From NCBI RefSeq assembly GCF_008386395.1, contig NZ_CP043761.1, positions 3,658,001 to 3,722,000 of the forward strand: 64,000 bases of DNA. Direction: 5' to 3'. A model generated the notes under the pieces. The model saw only the letters and a list, made by a program, of their open reading frames with translations. It was not told the DNA's origin and made no database searches. Made by a program: the position numbers and the translations under genes. Below, one piece after another: positions 48,289 through 58,470 of the stretch. Source of the DNA: Paenibacillus sp. 37. Its GTDB lineage: Bacteria > Bacillota > Bacilli > Paenibacillales > Paenibacillaceae. How positions within the stretch are numbered: the stretch's first letter is position 1; each line of letters opens with the position of its first letter.

Positions 48289-48475
48289 TTACATTTCTCT
48301 CGTATAAATGACATGCCCGTTTTTATTTATGCTGTAAATCCCCTTGTGATTTTGCGTCCCATTGGTGTCTGGGCGAAGCCCTGAGTAATCAGGAGCATCT
48401 GCTCCATCTGCAACTGGCCTGTTATCTTCGGCAGACATATCTTTCGATGCCCAGATGACTAGCTTATTCACGAGA
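48289..48475 (-). other. Region downstream of TetR gene with an uncertain open frame
   Basis: An open frame runs on the minus strand from inside the TetR gene (48537) to 48289, ending ...GIYSINKNGHVIYTREM. It has an ATG at 48438 but no ribosome binding site, and I recognise no family. It could be a gene remnant or chance. Nothing else is seen between 48212 and 48475. Confidence 0.25.
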
Positions 48476-49090
48476 TCAAGAATCAAACGTCTTACCCACA
48501 TAATGAAAAGAGTGAATATGCGTTTTGGTGAGTTCAATCACGTTTTTGATAAATGCCTCACGTGATTCACGATATCCGCTTAATATCCAATTGTTCAACA
48601 GTCCAAAAAAACCGTAAGCGGTGTAGTACTTGAAATAGTCCATGTTGACTGGGTAATTGTTGATCGTCTCAAAGACAAATTGCTCCTGATAGATTTTGAG
48701 TATGGTTTGTGGAAAGCCTGTATGTAGACCAGGTAACGTATCATCGTATTGAATCAGTTCGAAGAAGTCACGGTGTTCGTAGATATAATCCACGATTTGA
48801 AAAGATTCGGCATCCAGCTTGTTTGTTGAAACCTTTTGGCCGTGCCAATAGGGTTTACCTACTGCACCCCTCAATCCTTCGAGTGTCATAGTCAACAACT
48901 CTTCGGCGAGTATATATTTATCCTGGTAGTGTAAATAAAACGTGCTGCGATTATAACCCGCCTGATCAACGATGTCTTTGACAGAAACACCATGGAATCC
49001 TTTTTTCTTAATAAGCTGAATCAGAGCGGTTTTTAGGTGCTCCTTGGTTCGATTACGATGTTGAGCTGTCACAGTAAGTTCATTATTCAT
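48476..49090 (-). CDS. TetR-family repressor
   Basis: A 204-residue regulator. The N-terminal helix-turn-helix is TKEHLKTALIQLIKKKGFHGVSVKDIVDQAGYNRSTFYLHYQDKY. The C-terminal helical ligand domain is of the TetR_C type common in bacilli (GFFGLLNNWILSGYRES). It is divergent from the SDR gene at 49267; the 177-bp gap holds a perfect 10-bp-arm palindrome (49128-49150), the likely operator for both promoters. Confidence 0.88.
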   Translation of the reverse strand: MNNELTVTAQHRNRTKEHLKTALIQLIKKKGFHGVSVKDIVDQAGYNRSTFYLHYQDKYILAEELLTMTLEGLRGAVGKPYWHGQKVSTNKLDAESFQIVDYIYEHRDFFELIQYDDTLPGLHTGFPQTILKIYQEQFVFETINNYPVNMDYFKYYTAYGFFGLLNNWILSGYRESREAFIKNVIELTKTHIHSFHYVGKTFDS

Positions 49091-49127
49091 TCAAAAAAAC
49101 TCCTATAAATATAGACATATTTTTATG

Positions 49128-49150
49128 AAGTGTCTACGAGGTAGACACTT
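49128..49150. promoter_or_regulatory. Perfect palindrome, probable TetR operator
   Basis: AAGTGTCTAC-GAG-GTAGACACTT: two exact 10-bp arms with a 3-bp spacer, centred 49 bp upstream of the TetR start and 127 bp upstream of the SDR start. Confidence 0.8.
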
Positions 49151-49266
49151 GGTCATATCTTAATGATTGGAATGTTACAATTTTAAGCATAGAATTAGTT
49201 TTGTAAACATCATATAGCACTATTTATATAGGCGCTATTCAAAATATTATACTGGGGGATTTATTC

Positions 49267-50004
49267 ATGGGCAAACTTCAAGATAAAGTTGCAGTCATCA
49301 CAGGAGGAGCATCCGGAATTGGTGCAGCGACAGCTCGCTTATTCGTTTCCGAAGGAGCTAAAGTGGTCTTGGTGGATCTGAATGAAGAAAAAGGTAAGGC
49401 GTTTGAGCAGGAACTAAATGCGCTTAAAGCAGAGGCTCTCTTTATTAAAGCAAACATAACAAGTGAAGAAGAGGTTTCTGAGATTTTCAAACAAACCGTA
49501 GAAGCATTTGGTCAAGTGGATATCGTATTCAACAATGCGGGAATCGGACGTGTTCATCCGACGCATGAGCTTGATTATGCCGAATGGCGCAATACAGTCA
49601 ATGTTGATCTGGACGGCGTATTCTTGGTCGCTCGTGAATCGATCCGCGAAATGCTGAAAATCGGCGGAGGCACAATCGTCAACACGGCATCCATGTACGG
49701 ATGGGTTGGTTCGCCTGGTTCAGCAGCTTACAATGCAGCTAAAGGTGGCGTTGTGAATCTGACTCGTTCCCTCGCGCTGGAGTATGCTGAGCAGAATATT
49801 CGAGTGAACTCCCTTTGTCCAGGTTTCATCGATACACCGATTATTCCGGAAGAGAGCAAGCAAGCACTTTCTGCGGCAACGCCAATGAAACGTCTGGGTC
49901 AAGCAGAAGAGATGGCGAAAGCCGTTCTGTTCCTAGCTAGTGACGATTCTTCATATATGACAGGAAATAGCCTGATCATAGACGGAGGATACACCGCTCA
50001 ATAA
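49267..50004 (+). CDS. Short-chain dehydrogenase/reductase (SDR)
   Basis: A 245-residue classical SDR. Cofactor motif TGGASGIG, then NNAG, catalytic Ser in NTASMYG, YNAAK active-site pair and the SDR end block YMTGNSLIIDGGYTAQ. An acidic residue after beta-2 (VLVDLNEE) favours NAD over NADP. Related enzymes include glucose/xylose 1-dehydrogenases and oxoacyl reductases; the substrate is not fixed by sequence. GGGGGA precedes ATG 49267. Probably repressed by the divergent TetR protein. Confidence 0.9.
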   Translation: MGKLQDKVAVITGGASGIGAATARLFVSEGAKVVLVDLNEEKGKAFEQELNALKAEALFIKANITSEEEVSEIFKQTVEAFGQVDIVFNNAGIGRVHPTHELDYAEWRNTVNVDLDGVFLVARESIREMLKIGGGTIVNTASMYGWVGSPGSAAYNAAKGGVVNLTRSLALEYAEQNIRVNSLCPGFIDTPIIPEESKQALSAATPMKRLGQAEEMAKAVLFLASDDSSYMTGNSLIIDGGYTAQ

Positions 50005-50047
50005 GTTCAGCAATTCCGAAGCACACAAAGAACATAGTTCCATTAAA

Positions 50048-50072
50048 AGTCGCTATTCTAGCGGCTTTTTTT
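50048..50072 (+). terminator. Terminator after SDR gene
   Basis: AGTCGCTA / TAGCGGCT with loop TTC and T run; almost the same hairpin as at 2301. Confidence 0.85.
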
Positions 50073-50122
50073 ATTGTATTGGTATAAGAGCAGTTCCCAA
50101 TCCAAGGACAACTAGCAAACAG

Positions 50123-50995
50123 CTATTCATAATAGATAGCCTCGTAAGGAAACTCCAACTTATTCATGCGATATTCTTTGGGTGACATGGACATATATTG
50201 CCGAAAAACTTTGCCGAAATAGCTGGGGCTCTCAAAGCCGCATTGTTGACCGATTTGGGAAATCGGGAGTTCCGTTGTGCGGAGAAGTCGAACTGCCACC
50301 TCAATGCGTCTGTCTTTGAGATAGGCTAGCGGTGATGTTTTCTCGGATTTCTGAAATAACCTGCACAAGTAGTGTTTATTGATATCGCAATGGCTGGCTA
50401 GAAGATCCAACGTCAATGGAGATGCATAATTCTCTCGGATGAACTTTTTACATTTCTCAATCGTTGTTATGGAAAGGGCACCGATATCCCTCTCTGCATC
50501 CCGACTCGTCTGCACCAAGATGAGTAACCAACGATAGATTTGCATAGACAACCGATATTTGTCGGTGACTTTCTCTTGATGAATCAAATGGATAATTTGC
50601 CATAACTCTTGAATCAAGGGAGAGTCCGCGTTTCGTCGAATGACATGTCCCTCATTATCATGAATCATATCCCAAATTCGGTTGGCTTCATCCCCGCGAA
50701 TGTTGATCCATATAAATTCCCATGGTTCATTGTTCTCTTGTTTGTAGTAATAGCAATGTTCTCCGGAGATTTTAACAAGTAGGGCATGTCCCTTTGGTAA
50801 AGGAATCGTTTGATTTTCAATATCCAGATAACCCTGACCATTAAGTGTGTATTGAAAAACGACGTGCCCCGGGTCCGGTCTATCATCACTTGGACAACGA
50901 TACTCTTCGCTAGAAACGATCTGCCATCCAATAGAGTCCAGTGTCATGATTGATGTATCGTCATTACGAAAAGCATAAGAAACCGTATGAACCAT
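50123..50995 (-). CDS. AraC-family regulator divergent from the pectin-lyase gene
   Basis: A 290-residue regulator with an N-terminal cupin domain (GHVVFQYTLNGQGYLDIENQ; LPKGHALLVKISGEHCYYY) and a C-terminal double helix-turn-helix (LDLLASHCDINKHYLCRLFQKSE; PISQIGQQCGFESPSYFGKVFRQY). AAGGAG precedes ATG 50995. The start is 208 bp from the large rhamnogalacturonan-lyase gene on the other strand; it is the natural candidate regulator of that gene. Confidence 0.88.
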   Translation of the reverse strand: MVHTVSYAFRNDDTSIMTLDSIGWQIVSSEEYRCPSDDRPDPGHVVFQYTLNGQGYLDIENQTIPLPKGHALLVKISGEHCYYYKQENNEPWEFIWINIRGDEANRIWDMIHDNEGHVIRRNADSPLIQELWQIIHLIHQEKVTDKYRLSMQIYRWLLILVQTSRDAERDIGALSITTIEKCKKFIRENYASPLTLDLLASHCDINKHYLCRLFQKSEKTSPLAYLKDRRIEVAVRLLRTTELPISQIGQQCGFESPSYFGKVFRQYMSMSPKEYRMNKLEFPYEAIYYE

Positions 50996-51054
50996 CGTTT
51001 CGTCTCCTTCCTAAAAAAGTCAATTATCTTATATAATACGTCACATTTTTTAGA

Positions 51055-51100
51055 TTGTCTGTCTTTTTTTAGACCTGTAAGATAAATGTAAGCGGTAACA
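51055..51100 (+). promoter_or_regulatory. SigmaA promoter with perfect cre site at the start point
   Basis: TTGTCT (51055-51060), 17 bp, TAAGAT (51078-51083). ATGTAAGCGGTAACA (51086-51100) fits WTGNAANCGNWNNCW at every position and covers the likely +1, so CcpA would block initiation when glucose is present. Confidence 0.7.
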
Positions 51101-51203
51101 TAAAAAGGAGGTGGCTGTAAATTGTGTTCATATGACAACAAGCTGGGCAGGATCGAACTGATGATTCTACAAATGAATTTTTAGATAAGGAGGAGTTAAT
51201 CGA

Positions 51204-54200
51204 ATGATCCGAAGAACTGTTTCCATCCAGAAATCGATGTTTGTATCTTTTTTAGCACTCCTTATGGTTATTTCACTGGCTGTCCCTCCGGCGCCGATAC
51301 GCGCAGAGTCATCAAGCAGCCTGCCGGGTCGCCAAGCAGAGTATCTTAACCGGGGATTGGTTGCGGTTCTTGTAGACAACGGCGTTTTTCTGAGCTGGAG
51401 GTATTTAAACAACGATCCAGATGATATCGCTTTTAATATATATAAAAATGGAACCAAAGTGAACGCATCGCCCATAAGCGATGTGACGAACTATGTGGAC
51501 ACCACTGGTTTCGATAGCTCGCAATATCAGATCTCGACCGTTATTGCAGGCAAAGAGCAAATGCAACCGGAGGTTGTATCGGTCTGGCATAACGATTATC
51601 TGCCTATTCCGCTCGATAAACCGGCCGATGGCCGGACCAAGGATGGTGGAACCTACTCCTATTATGCAGGAGATGCTTCCGTAGCTGACTTGGACGGGGA
51701 TGGCGAATATGAAATTGTTTTCCTGTGGAGTCCGAGCAATTCCAAGGACAATTCGCAGGCCGGTTATACGGGCAATGTCTATATCGATGCCATCAAACTG
51801 GACGGCACCAAGCTGTGGAGAATTGACCTGGGAGTCAACATCCGGGCCGGAGCGCATTATACGCAGTTAATGGTGTATGACCTCGATGGCAACGGAAAGG
51901 CCGAGGTTGTTGTCAAGACGGCGGACGGCACAAAGGATGGCCAAGGCACGGTCATCGGTGACGGCACGAAGGATTATCGCAACGATGGCGGATACATACT
52001 GTCAGGACCGGAATATCTGACGCTGTTTAACGGTGAGACTGGCGCGGCTGTATCCACTGTGAATTATGATCCGCCAAGAGGCAACGTCAACGATTGGGGT
52101 GACGGCTATGGCAACCGTGTAGATCGGTTCCTTGGCGCGATTGCTTATCTGGACGGTACGAAGCCAAGTGTCGTGATGAGCCGGGGTTATTATACCCGTA
52201 CAGTGCTTGTTGCTTATGATTATGTTGGCGGGAAACTCGTCAAACGCTGGACGTTCGACACAAACGAAGTAGGTTCACAATATCAATCACAGGGCAACCA
52301 TAATCTAAGTGTGCTGGATGTTGACCAGGATGGCAAGGACGAAATTATGTTTGGCGCTTTGGCCATTGATGATGACGGCAGCTTGCTGTACAGCACCGGA
52401 CTCGGCCACGGTGACGCCATGCACGCTGGCCAGCTCAATCCGAACCGGGAGGGCTATCAGGTCGTAAGCGTGCACGAGCATTCGGATGCAGCATACGGAC
52501 TGGAGATGCGCAATGCGGCAACAGGTGAAATCCTCTGGGGTGAGAAAACAGGTTTTGACACCGGTCGCGGGATGTCGGCGGACATTGATCCGAACTATCC
52601 AGGTTACGAATCATGGGCCACGACCGTTACCAACGGGCAAAGTGTACCTGTAACCAATACCTATTCAGCAGCAGGAGAGGCTATCTACACTGTGGACGAA
52701 GGGCCCAAAACCGCCAACTTTGCCATCTGGTGGGATGGAGATCTTCAGCGGGAGCTGTTGGACCATGAGTGGGATAATAGCACAGCCAAAGGAATTCCGC
52801 TCATCTATAAGTGGGATTACCAAAACAAAAAGCTGAATGAAATCTTCCGGGCAACTGGTACGTTAACGAACAACCATACCAAAGGCAATCCGGCACTTCA
52901 GGCGGACATTCTGGGCGACTGGCGTGAGGAGCTTCTGCTGCGGAGCGAAGATAGTTCGGAGTATCGTCTCTACACAACGACCATTTCTTCAGACTATCGC
53001 ATCCCTACGCTGATGCAGGACCCTGTGTATCGACTTGGCATAGCCTGGCAAAATGTAGCCTACAACCAGCCGCCTCATACCGGCTTTTATCTTGGAGCGG
53101 AAGCTACAGCATTCCCTAAAGCTGATCTGGCGCTGACTCGCGAAGCAGAAATGCCGGAGCAGGTTTACCGTTTTAATTTTGGCACAGAGACTGCGTCAGG
53201 AAGTACGAACATACAGGATACGCTCTACGCACAAGATCCGGGATACGGCTTCAAGGATACAAATGGTGTTACGGTAGGGGCAAAACAGGTTTCGGTCCCG
53301 GCGGGCACGACATTTGCCGTTGATCTGCCCAATGCGAACTATAAGGTGACGCTGCGATTGGGCAATGATACCAATGATTCGAACGTGGGGGTCAAATCCG
53401 AATTCGTTCAGAAGCTCGCCATAACAAATGTGACCGCTGGAACACCACTGGAGTATTCCTATGATGTTGCATTGGTGGATGGACAGCTTGATCTGCTCTT
53501 CGCTGGTACAGCCATAGACATCCAGGATGTCATCATCGAAAAATATCCAGAGAAAGCGGCTGGTGCGGCAACAACGATCTATATGGCTGGTGATTCAACC
53601 ATGCAATCTTACAGTGAAGCGCAGGCTCCTCAAGAAGGATGGGGCCAGCAGTTCGGACGTTATTTCTCCAATGGGGCAGTCGTCGTGAACGATGCGATCG
53701 GTGGTCGAAGCAGTAAATCCTTTATGGTAGACGGTCGTCTCGATACGATCCTGCAGCGAATTAAGCCGGGGGACTTCTTCTTCATTTCCTTTGGTCATAA
53801 CGACGCCAGTGCAGGGATACCGGACCGATACGCATCACCGGAGGACTATAAAATTTATTTGGCTCGTTATGTAAACGGTGCCAAACAGCGGGGCGCTACA
53901 CCGGTATTGCTGACTCCGGTTGGACGCAGAGATTTTAATACAGTGACTCAAGAATTCAACGTTAGCTTCCCGGCATATGTTCAGGCTGCCAAAGAAGGAG
54001 CTGAAGAGCAGGACGTGCCACTGATTGATCTGAGCAAGTTGAGTATTGCTTACTACGACAAAATTGGTAACACAGCTACGGAAAAAGTGTTCTTATATGC
54101 TAATCCGGGTGAATATCCAAAATACCCAAATGGTATCAACGATAATACGCATTTCAGCAGCTATGGTGCACAGAAAATTGCCGGACTCGTTGCTGGTGCA

Positions 54201-57200
54201 GTCAAAGACATGGAGCTGAGCATTTCATCACTGGTCATTGACCCGGATATTTCCGAGCCAGAGCCAGAGCCGGAAGCCCAGCTATATGAGGAGAATTTTG
54301 AAGGTGATGCTGCGGGCTACCAATATGCGATGGTCAATGCCACGGGTATTGCAGGGACCATGACGGGAACCGTTGTTGAACAGTCTGGAAATAAAGTACT
54401 GTCCGTAGCGGGTTCCGGATCGGGCAATCGGGCCAAAGTATTCCGTCTGTTCGATGCCGTAAACGGCGATCAGGTGAACGTGAACTTTGACTGGCAATCC
54501 GGTAATGTGAGTGCCTATCCTTCAGAAGGTCACCTCACAATACAGGATTCTAACGAAAATGCACTGTTCACGCTGTATACCAAAACCGGAAGCACCAAAA
54601 TTCATTATTTTGTCGGTGCATATAACCCAGACTACGGCACAGGGGATACAGCTATACCCGAAGGGGGAACGGCTACAGATATTTCCAAGAACCAGTGGGT
54701 CAATGTGGATGCAACCGTTAATTTTGCCGAGAAAACATTGGATCTGACATTAACGAACCTAGCCGATCCGACAGTTACCCAAACGATTGCAGATATCTCG
54801 CTGAGTTCCGCCGCATATGCGGACAACGTCAGATCCATGCGGTTCCTGGGAACGAGAAAAGGCGGTGGAGGCACGTTGAACTGGACTACCCAGATCGACA
54901 ACGTACGAATTGAAGGCACTCAGCTCTCTTCAGAGAGTGGCGATCAGACGGCCTTGATAGCTCTGTACGATGAGATCAAAGCACTGAATCTGTCGGATTA
55001 TACGGATGCATCGAAGGCCGTGGTGAACCGGGCTTTGGCAGCTGCGGAAGCCATATTCAATACGGAAGCCACGCAGTCTCAAGTTGACCATACGTTTAAC
55101 ATGTTAACTGTGGCGAAGGATTCATTGACAAGTGAACCAAGCGAAGAGATAAGTGAATACAAATTTGACTTTGGTTCTGGCGACGCAGCCGACGGATACA
55201 TCAAGGTAGATGCCAAAAGAGCGTACATTGAAGGCAATGGGTACGGCTTTGCTGATACTGCGCTGACCAAAGATGAGAACCGGGAAACCGGAGATTTGCT
55301 CAAGGAAGATTTCACACGAGTAAATGGTACCTCTTTCCTGGCGGAAATGGAGCCGGCCAATTATCGGGTAACGATGACCATCGGGGATACGGAGGAATCA
55401 ACTAGCGCAAATGTTGTTGTGGAGCAAATGACCAAGTTGCCGCTCACAACCGTTGCCAAGGGCGAATTCAAAGAAATTACGTACGACATTGCCCTGATTG
55501 ATGGGGTATTTAACTTCAACTTCACCGGAAATGCACCGAAGATCAATGCGCTGAAGCTGGAGCGTCTGCCAGATCACAGTGCAAGCGATAAACCTGTTAT
55601 TTATTTGGCCAGCGATTCCACTGTGGCCAATTATGCGGAGAACTACCGTCCGCAAGCAGGTTGGGGCGAAACGTTGGGTGGATATTTTGATGCAAATGAA
55701 GTCAGTATTGATAACCGGGCAATTGGAGGATTGAGCAGCAAGACCTTCCTGGTCGGTGGATATCTCAACGATATTTTACTCGACATTCAAGAAGGCGATT
55801 ATCTGTTCATGCAGTGGTCTCATAACGATTCCACACCTTCACGTCCAGAGCGTTATCTTACGCCTGAGCAGTTTAAGGTATATCTAAAAGAATACATTAA
55901 CGGTGCTCTGCAGAGAGGTGCGATTCCAGTTCTGGTCACGCCAGTGAATCGTCGTGATTTTACCGGCGAAGTGCTGAACAAGAGCTTCCCGGAATACGTA
56001 CAGGCGATGAAAGAAACAGCGCAGGAGACGGAAACACTCATCATTGATCTGAACCAAGCCAGTTGGGAGCATTTCCAGGAGCTTGGCACAGAAGGAACCA
56101 AATCGATATTCATGTGGGTAGGTACAACCGAGGACAATACACATTTGCAAATGAACGGTGCAATCAAGGTTTCTGAACTCGTGGCACGTCTTGTGAAGGA
56201 ATTGAATATACCTTTATCTGATTTTGTTACGTTGGAAGGGGAATCTCCGGAGCAGAAGGCCCCGCATACTACGGCAACTGTGGAAGGAGAATCGCAGAAC
56301 GACTGGTATACTTCTCCGGCACAAGTAACCTTCACAGCAAGCGATGAAGATTCCGATCTCGAAGGGACCTATTATCAAATCAATGGGGGCGAAACGGTTA
56401 GTGGCACACAGTTGACTCTAACTGAAGAAGGTACACATACCATTATCTACTGGAGTGTCGATGTTGACGGTAATAAAGAGAGCGAACAGTCTTTATCCAT
56501 ATCCATTGATCTTATACCTCCAACCATTGAAATTCATGGTCAAGCTGAATACACCATTGATCAGCATGTGGAAATTGGTTATACAGCTTCCGATTCGGTA
56601 TCCGGTGTGAAAGAACCGGAGGGTGTGCTTCTCGACACTCCTGCGTATACACTGGAACCCGGCCTGAACCAGGTGACGGCAACGGTCTCCGATTTGGCTG
56701 GCTGGGAACAGACGGTAGAATATCGTTTTGGCGTTATTGCTACATTCGACAGCCTGATTAATCTGACCAACGCCTTTGCTGATGAATCGATCGATCCTAA
56801 TGCTGGTGTTCTTGCTGATCAGCTCACAAACACGTTACAGCAGGCCAAACAGGCAGCAAACGATCGTGAAGGAGCAAAAGCGCGTCAATTGCTTGCATCC
56901 TACGGTAATGACGTTCAATTAGCTAGAGGAACCGTATTTACGGATGAGCAGGCAAGTGTACTGATTAAGTGGGAGGAATGGCTCCATCAGACAACGCCAC
57001 TAGCAAACGGTGCCCCTGGCACTCCGGTGTTATCTGATAATAATGGTTACGACACGGGGCTCAAAGACGGAGACTATACAATCACGATGAATCTGTGGTG
57101 GGGGAATAACGGCAATCAGTTCAAGCTGTATGAGAATGGTGAATTGATTAAAGAAATTTCTCTGGTCGATCAATCTCCATCCGCCCAATCTGTTCAAGTT

Positions 57201-57587
57201 GATATTACTGGAAAGAAAAATGGCACCTATATCTATACTGGAGAATTGATTAATGCACTGGGTTCAACCATGAGTGTTCCACTGACAGTCATCGTCACGG
57301 ATGCTTCTCCGGGGCAAGCCGTTCTGTCGAACGACAACTGGGACGGTGACGGCAACTATAATGTCACCATGAATCTGTGGTGGGGAACAAACGCAACCGA
57401 ATACGAACTTTACGAAAATGGTGTATTGATTGACACACAACCGCTGCAATCTCATTCGCCTGGTGCACAGTCTGCGGTTACCTCTATCTCTGGAAGAGCA
57501 CTTGGAATCTACGAGTATGAAGCTGTACTTCGTAATTCTTCAGGGGAAACCAGATCACACAAATTAAATGTGACGGTACGAGAGTAG
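51204..57587 (+). CDS. Giant secreted rhamnogalacturonan lyase with two acetylesterase domains
   Basis: A 2127-residue exported enzyme for rhamnogalacturonan I. The signal peptide ends near PIRAES. In order: PL11-type rhamnogalacturonan lyase (about 40-640; [29 protein letters not shown]); beta module and CE12-type SGNH acetylesterase (650-1010; MAGDSTMQ with Ser about 798, FGHND, DNTHF); a LamG-like module (about 1026-1240); FIVAR-like helices (1248-1310); a second beta module and CE12 domain (1318-1680; [19 protein letters not shown]); Ig-like modules (1687-1845); a FIMAH-like helical domain (1848-1930); two terminal repeats with MNLWWG and YENG. It would cut and deacetylate pectin side-chain backbone at once. 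Promoter with cre site; divergent AraC gene. Confidence 0.9.
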   Translation: MIRRTVSIQKSMFVSFLALLMVISLAVPPAPIRAESSSSLPGRQAEYLNRGLVAVLVDNGVFLSWRYLNNDPDDIAFNIYKNGTKVNASPISDVTNYVDTTGFDSSQYQISTVIAGKEQMQPEVVSVWHNDYLPIPLDKPADGRTKDGGTYSYYAGDASVADLDGDGEYEIVFLWSPSNSKDNSQAGYTGNVYIDAIKLDGTKLWRIDLGVNIRAGAHYTQLMVYDLDGNGKAEVVVKTADGTKDGQGTVIGDGTKDYRNDGGYILSGPEYLTLFNGETGAAVSTVNYDPPRGNVNDWGDGYGNRVDRFLGAIAYLDGTKPSVVMSRGYYTRTVLVAYDYVGGKLVKRWTFDTNEVGSQYQSQGNHNLSVLDVDQDGKDEIMFGALAIDDDGSLLYSTGLGHGDAMHAGQLNPNREGYQVVSVHEHSDAAYGLEMRNAATGEILWGEKTGFDTGRGMSADIDPNYPGYESWATTVTNGQSVPVTNTYSAAGEAIYTVDEGPKTANFAIWWDGDLQRELLDHEWDNSTAKGIPLIYKWDYQNKKLNEIFRATGTLTNNHTKGNPALQADILGDWREELLLRSEDSSEYRLYTTTISSDYRIPTLMQDPVYRLGIAWQNVAYNQPPHTGFYLGAEATAFPKADLALTREAEMPEQVYRFNFGTETASGSTNIQDTLYAQDPGYGFKDTNGVTVGAKQVSVPAGTTFAVDLPNANYKVTLRLGNDTNDSNVGVKSEFVQKLAITNVTAGTPLEYSYDVALVDGQLDLLFAGTAIDIQDVIIEKYPEKAAGAATTIYMAGDSTMQSYSEAQAPQEGWGQQFGRYFSNGAVVVNDAIGGRSSKSFMVDGRLDTILQRIKPGDFFFISFGHNDASAGIPDRYASPEDYKIYLARYVNGAKQRGATPVLLTPVGRRDFNTVTQEFNVSFPAYVQAAKEGAEEQDVPLIDLSKLSIAYYDKIGNTATEKVFLYANPGEYPKYPNGINDNTHFSSYGAQKIAGLVAGAVKDMELSISSLVIDPDISEPEPEPEAQLYEENFEGDAAGYQYAMVNATGIAGTMTGTVVEQSGNKVLSVAGSGSGNRAKVFRLFDAVNGDQVNVNFDWQSGNVSAYPSEGHLTIQDSNENALFTLYTKTGSTKIHYFVGAYNPDYGTGDTAIPEGGTATDISKNQWVNVDATVNFAEKTLDLTLTNLADPTVTQTIADISLSSAAYADNVRSMRFLGTRKGGGGTLNWTTQIDNVRIEGTQLSSESGDQTALIALYDEIKALNLSDYTDASKAVVNRALAAAEAIFNTEATQSQVDHTFNMLTVAKDSLTSEPSEEISEYKFDFGSGDAADGYIKVDAKRAYIEGNGYGFADTALTKDENRETGDLLKEDFTRVNGTSFLAEMEPANYRVTMTIGDTEESTSANVVVEQMTKLPLTTVAKGEFKEITYDIALIDGVFNFNFTGNAPKINALKLERLPDHSASDKPVIYLASDSTVANYAENYRPQAGWGETLGGYFDANEVSIDNRAIGGLSSKTFLVGGYLNDILLDIQEGDYLFMQWSHNDSTPSRPERYLTPEQFKVYLKEYINGALQRGAIPVLVTPVNRRDFTGEVLNKSFPEYVQAMKETAQETETLIIDLNQASWEHFQELGTEGTKSIFMWVGTTEDNTHLQMNGAIKVSELVARLVKELNIPLSDFVTLEGESPEQKAPHTTATVEGESQNDWYTSPAQVTFTASDEDSDLEGTYYQINGGETVSGTQLTLTEEGTHTIIYWSVDVDGNKESEQSLSISIDLIPPTIEIHGQAEYTIDQHVEIGYTASDSVSGVKEPEGVLLDTPAYTLEPGLNQVTATVSDLAGWEQTVEYRFGVIATFDSLINLTNAFADESIDPNAGVLADQLTNTLQQAKQAANDREGAKARQLLASYGNDVQLARGTVFTDEQASVLIKWEEWLHQTTPLANGAPGTPVLSDNNGYDTGLKDGDYTITMNLWWGNNGNQFKLYENGELIKEISLVDQSPSAQSVQVDITGKKNGTYIYTGELINALGSTMSVPLTVIVTDASPGQAVLSNDNWDGDGNYNVTMNLWWGTNATEYELYENGVLIDTQPLQSHSPGAQSAVTSISGRALGIYEYEAVLRNSSGETRSHKLNVTVRE

Positions 57588-57645
57588 ACTGAAATGTTTG
57601 AGGCATTCCATTATCCACAATGAATTAAAGTAGGTTAGGTTTATA

Positions 57646-57687
57646 AAAAAGTGCTATTCCTCATCCATTTGAGGAGTAGCACTTTTT
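57646..57687. terminator. Long bidirectional-looking terminator
   Basis: AAAAAGTGCTATTCCTC / GAGGAGTAGCACTTTTT (57646-57662, 57671-57687), a near-perfect 17-bp stem with A and T runs. Confidence 0.9.
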
Positions 57688-57743
57688 ACTTATTTTGCGA
57701 TAAAATTGTAAAGAGAGTCCATTTTGAGGGAAGAAGGTGTACT

Positions 57744-58241
57744 TTGAGCAGCAAAATCCATGAATTTATGATTTGGGCTGAGTCAAACGGTTGGATAATA
57801 ACTCAGAAATCGAATTATCATTTAGATTTAGATGTCAGTTTCATAACTAGATACAAAGTTATTCCGGAAGAATATTTAGATTTTTTACGTGTGATGGAAC
57901 AATGCATTACCCCTGATGAAAAGACATGGTTCCTTTGTGAGAGTGAATACAAAAATAGTTCAGATGCTGATTTTCAATGGAATGAATTTGAACTGCTCAG
58001 CTTGGAAGCAACAAACGGAGACGATCAATGGAGATCAGAAATAACGACATGGTGGAATCATTATCTACCAATCATGATTTCTGTTAACGGTGTCTATTCC
58101 TTCTATGCTATTGACTTATCCAATGAAATAGGAGCGATTGTATATGGAGAAGAACCAGAATTTGAAGAAATTAAAAAAGTGGCTAATCATCTGAATGAGT
58201 TTATGGAACTCATTATGTCGAATTCAATAACACTTTATTGA
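57744..58241 (+). CDS. SMI1/KNR4 (SUKH)-type protein
   Basis: A 165-residue acidic protein like SUKH-superfamily immunity proteins. The typical early motif is VIPEEYLDFLRVMEQC, then WRSEITTWWNHYLPIMISVNGVYSFYAID with the late block GAIVYGEEPEFEEIKKVA. TTG 57744 is chosen because AGAAGG stands 6 bp before it; a longer frame from 57651 would run through the terminator. No toxin gene is nearby. It lies between two carbohydrate loci and is transcribed from its own unknown promoter. Confidence 0.72.
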   Translation: MSSKIHEFMIWAESNGWIITQKSNYHLDLDVSFITRYKVIPEEYLDFLRVMEQCITPDEKTWFLCESEYKNSSDADFQWNEFELLSLEATNGDDQWRSEITTWWNHYLPIMISVNGVYSFYAIDLSNEIGAIVYGEEPEFEEIKKVANHLNEFMELIMSNSITLY

Positions 58242-58302
58242 GCAAATTTCGATCTCTTTTAGAGAACTTCATCTATTAATCTCTTAGATGTTACCCTCCT
58301 CT

Positions 58303-58340
58303 ATGAAAGCGTTTGACTTATTTGAATATCAATCTATAAT
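58303..58340 (+). promoter_or_regulatory. SigmaA promoter of second two-component operon with near-cre site
   Basis: TTGACT (58313-58318), 16 bp, TATAAT (58335-58340). ATGAAAGCGTTTGAC (58303-58317) overlaps the -35 and keeps the cre core but departs from the consensus near its end. Confidence 0.65.
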
Positions 58341-58364
58341 GATGAAAGGAAATTGGACTTGGAC

Positions 58365-58442
58365 GAGGGCTATGGAAAAATCGATAATCGGCATAGCTCT
58401 ATGTATATCCACAGCAAGCTTCCATATCAGGAGGCTTGCTGT
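58365..58442 (+). promoter_or_regulatory. Structured 5' leader with two hairpins before the sensor kinase
   Basis: Hairpin 1: GGGCTATG (58367-58374) / CATAGCTC (58392-58399). Hairpin 2: ACAGCAAGCTTCC (58411-58423) / GGAGGCTTGCTGT (58430-58442), 12 of 13 pairs, then TTCATTTT. The second looks like an intrinsic terminator within the leader. No known riboswitch class is recognised. Confidence 0.45.
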
Positions 58443-58470
58443 TTCATTTTCAGAAGGAGAATAAGTCAGA

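Noticed and set aside
48289..48537. 82-codon minus-strand frame as a gene
   Set aside because: It overlaps the TetR coding end, has no ribosome binding site and no recognisable family; listed only as an uncertain region.
51104..51161. Possible leader peptide after AAAGGAGG at 51104
   Set aside because: The only short frame (nine codons from 51132) starts about 20 bp from that binding site, too far for normal initiation, and has no regulatory codon pattern.
57651..57743. Upstream extension of the SUKH-type gene
   Set aside because: It would translate through the strong terminator at 57646-57687; the TTG at 57744 has its own binding site.
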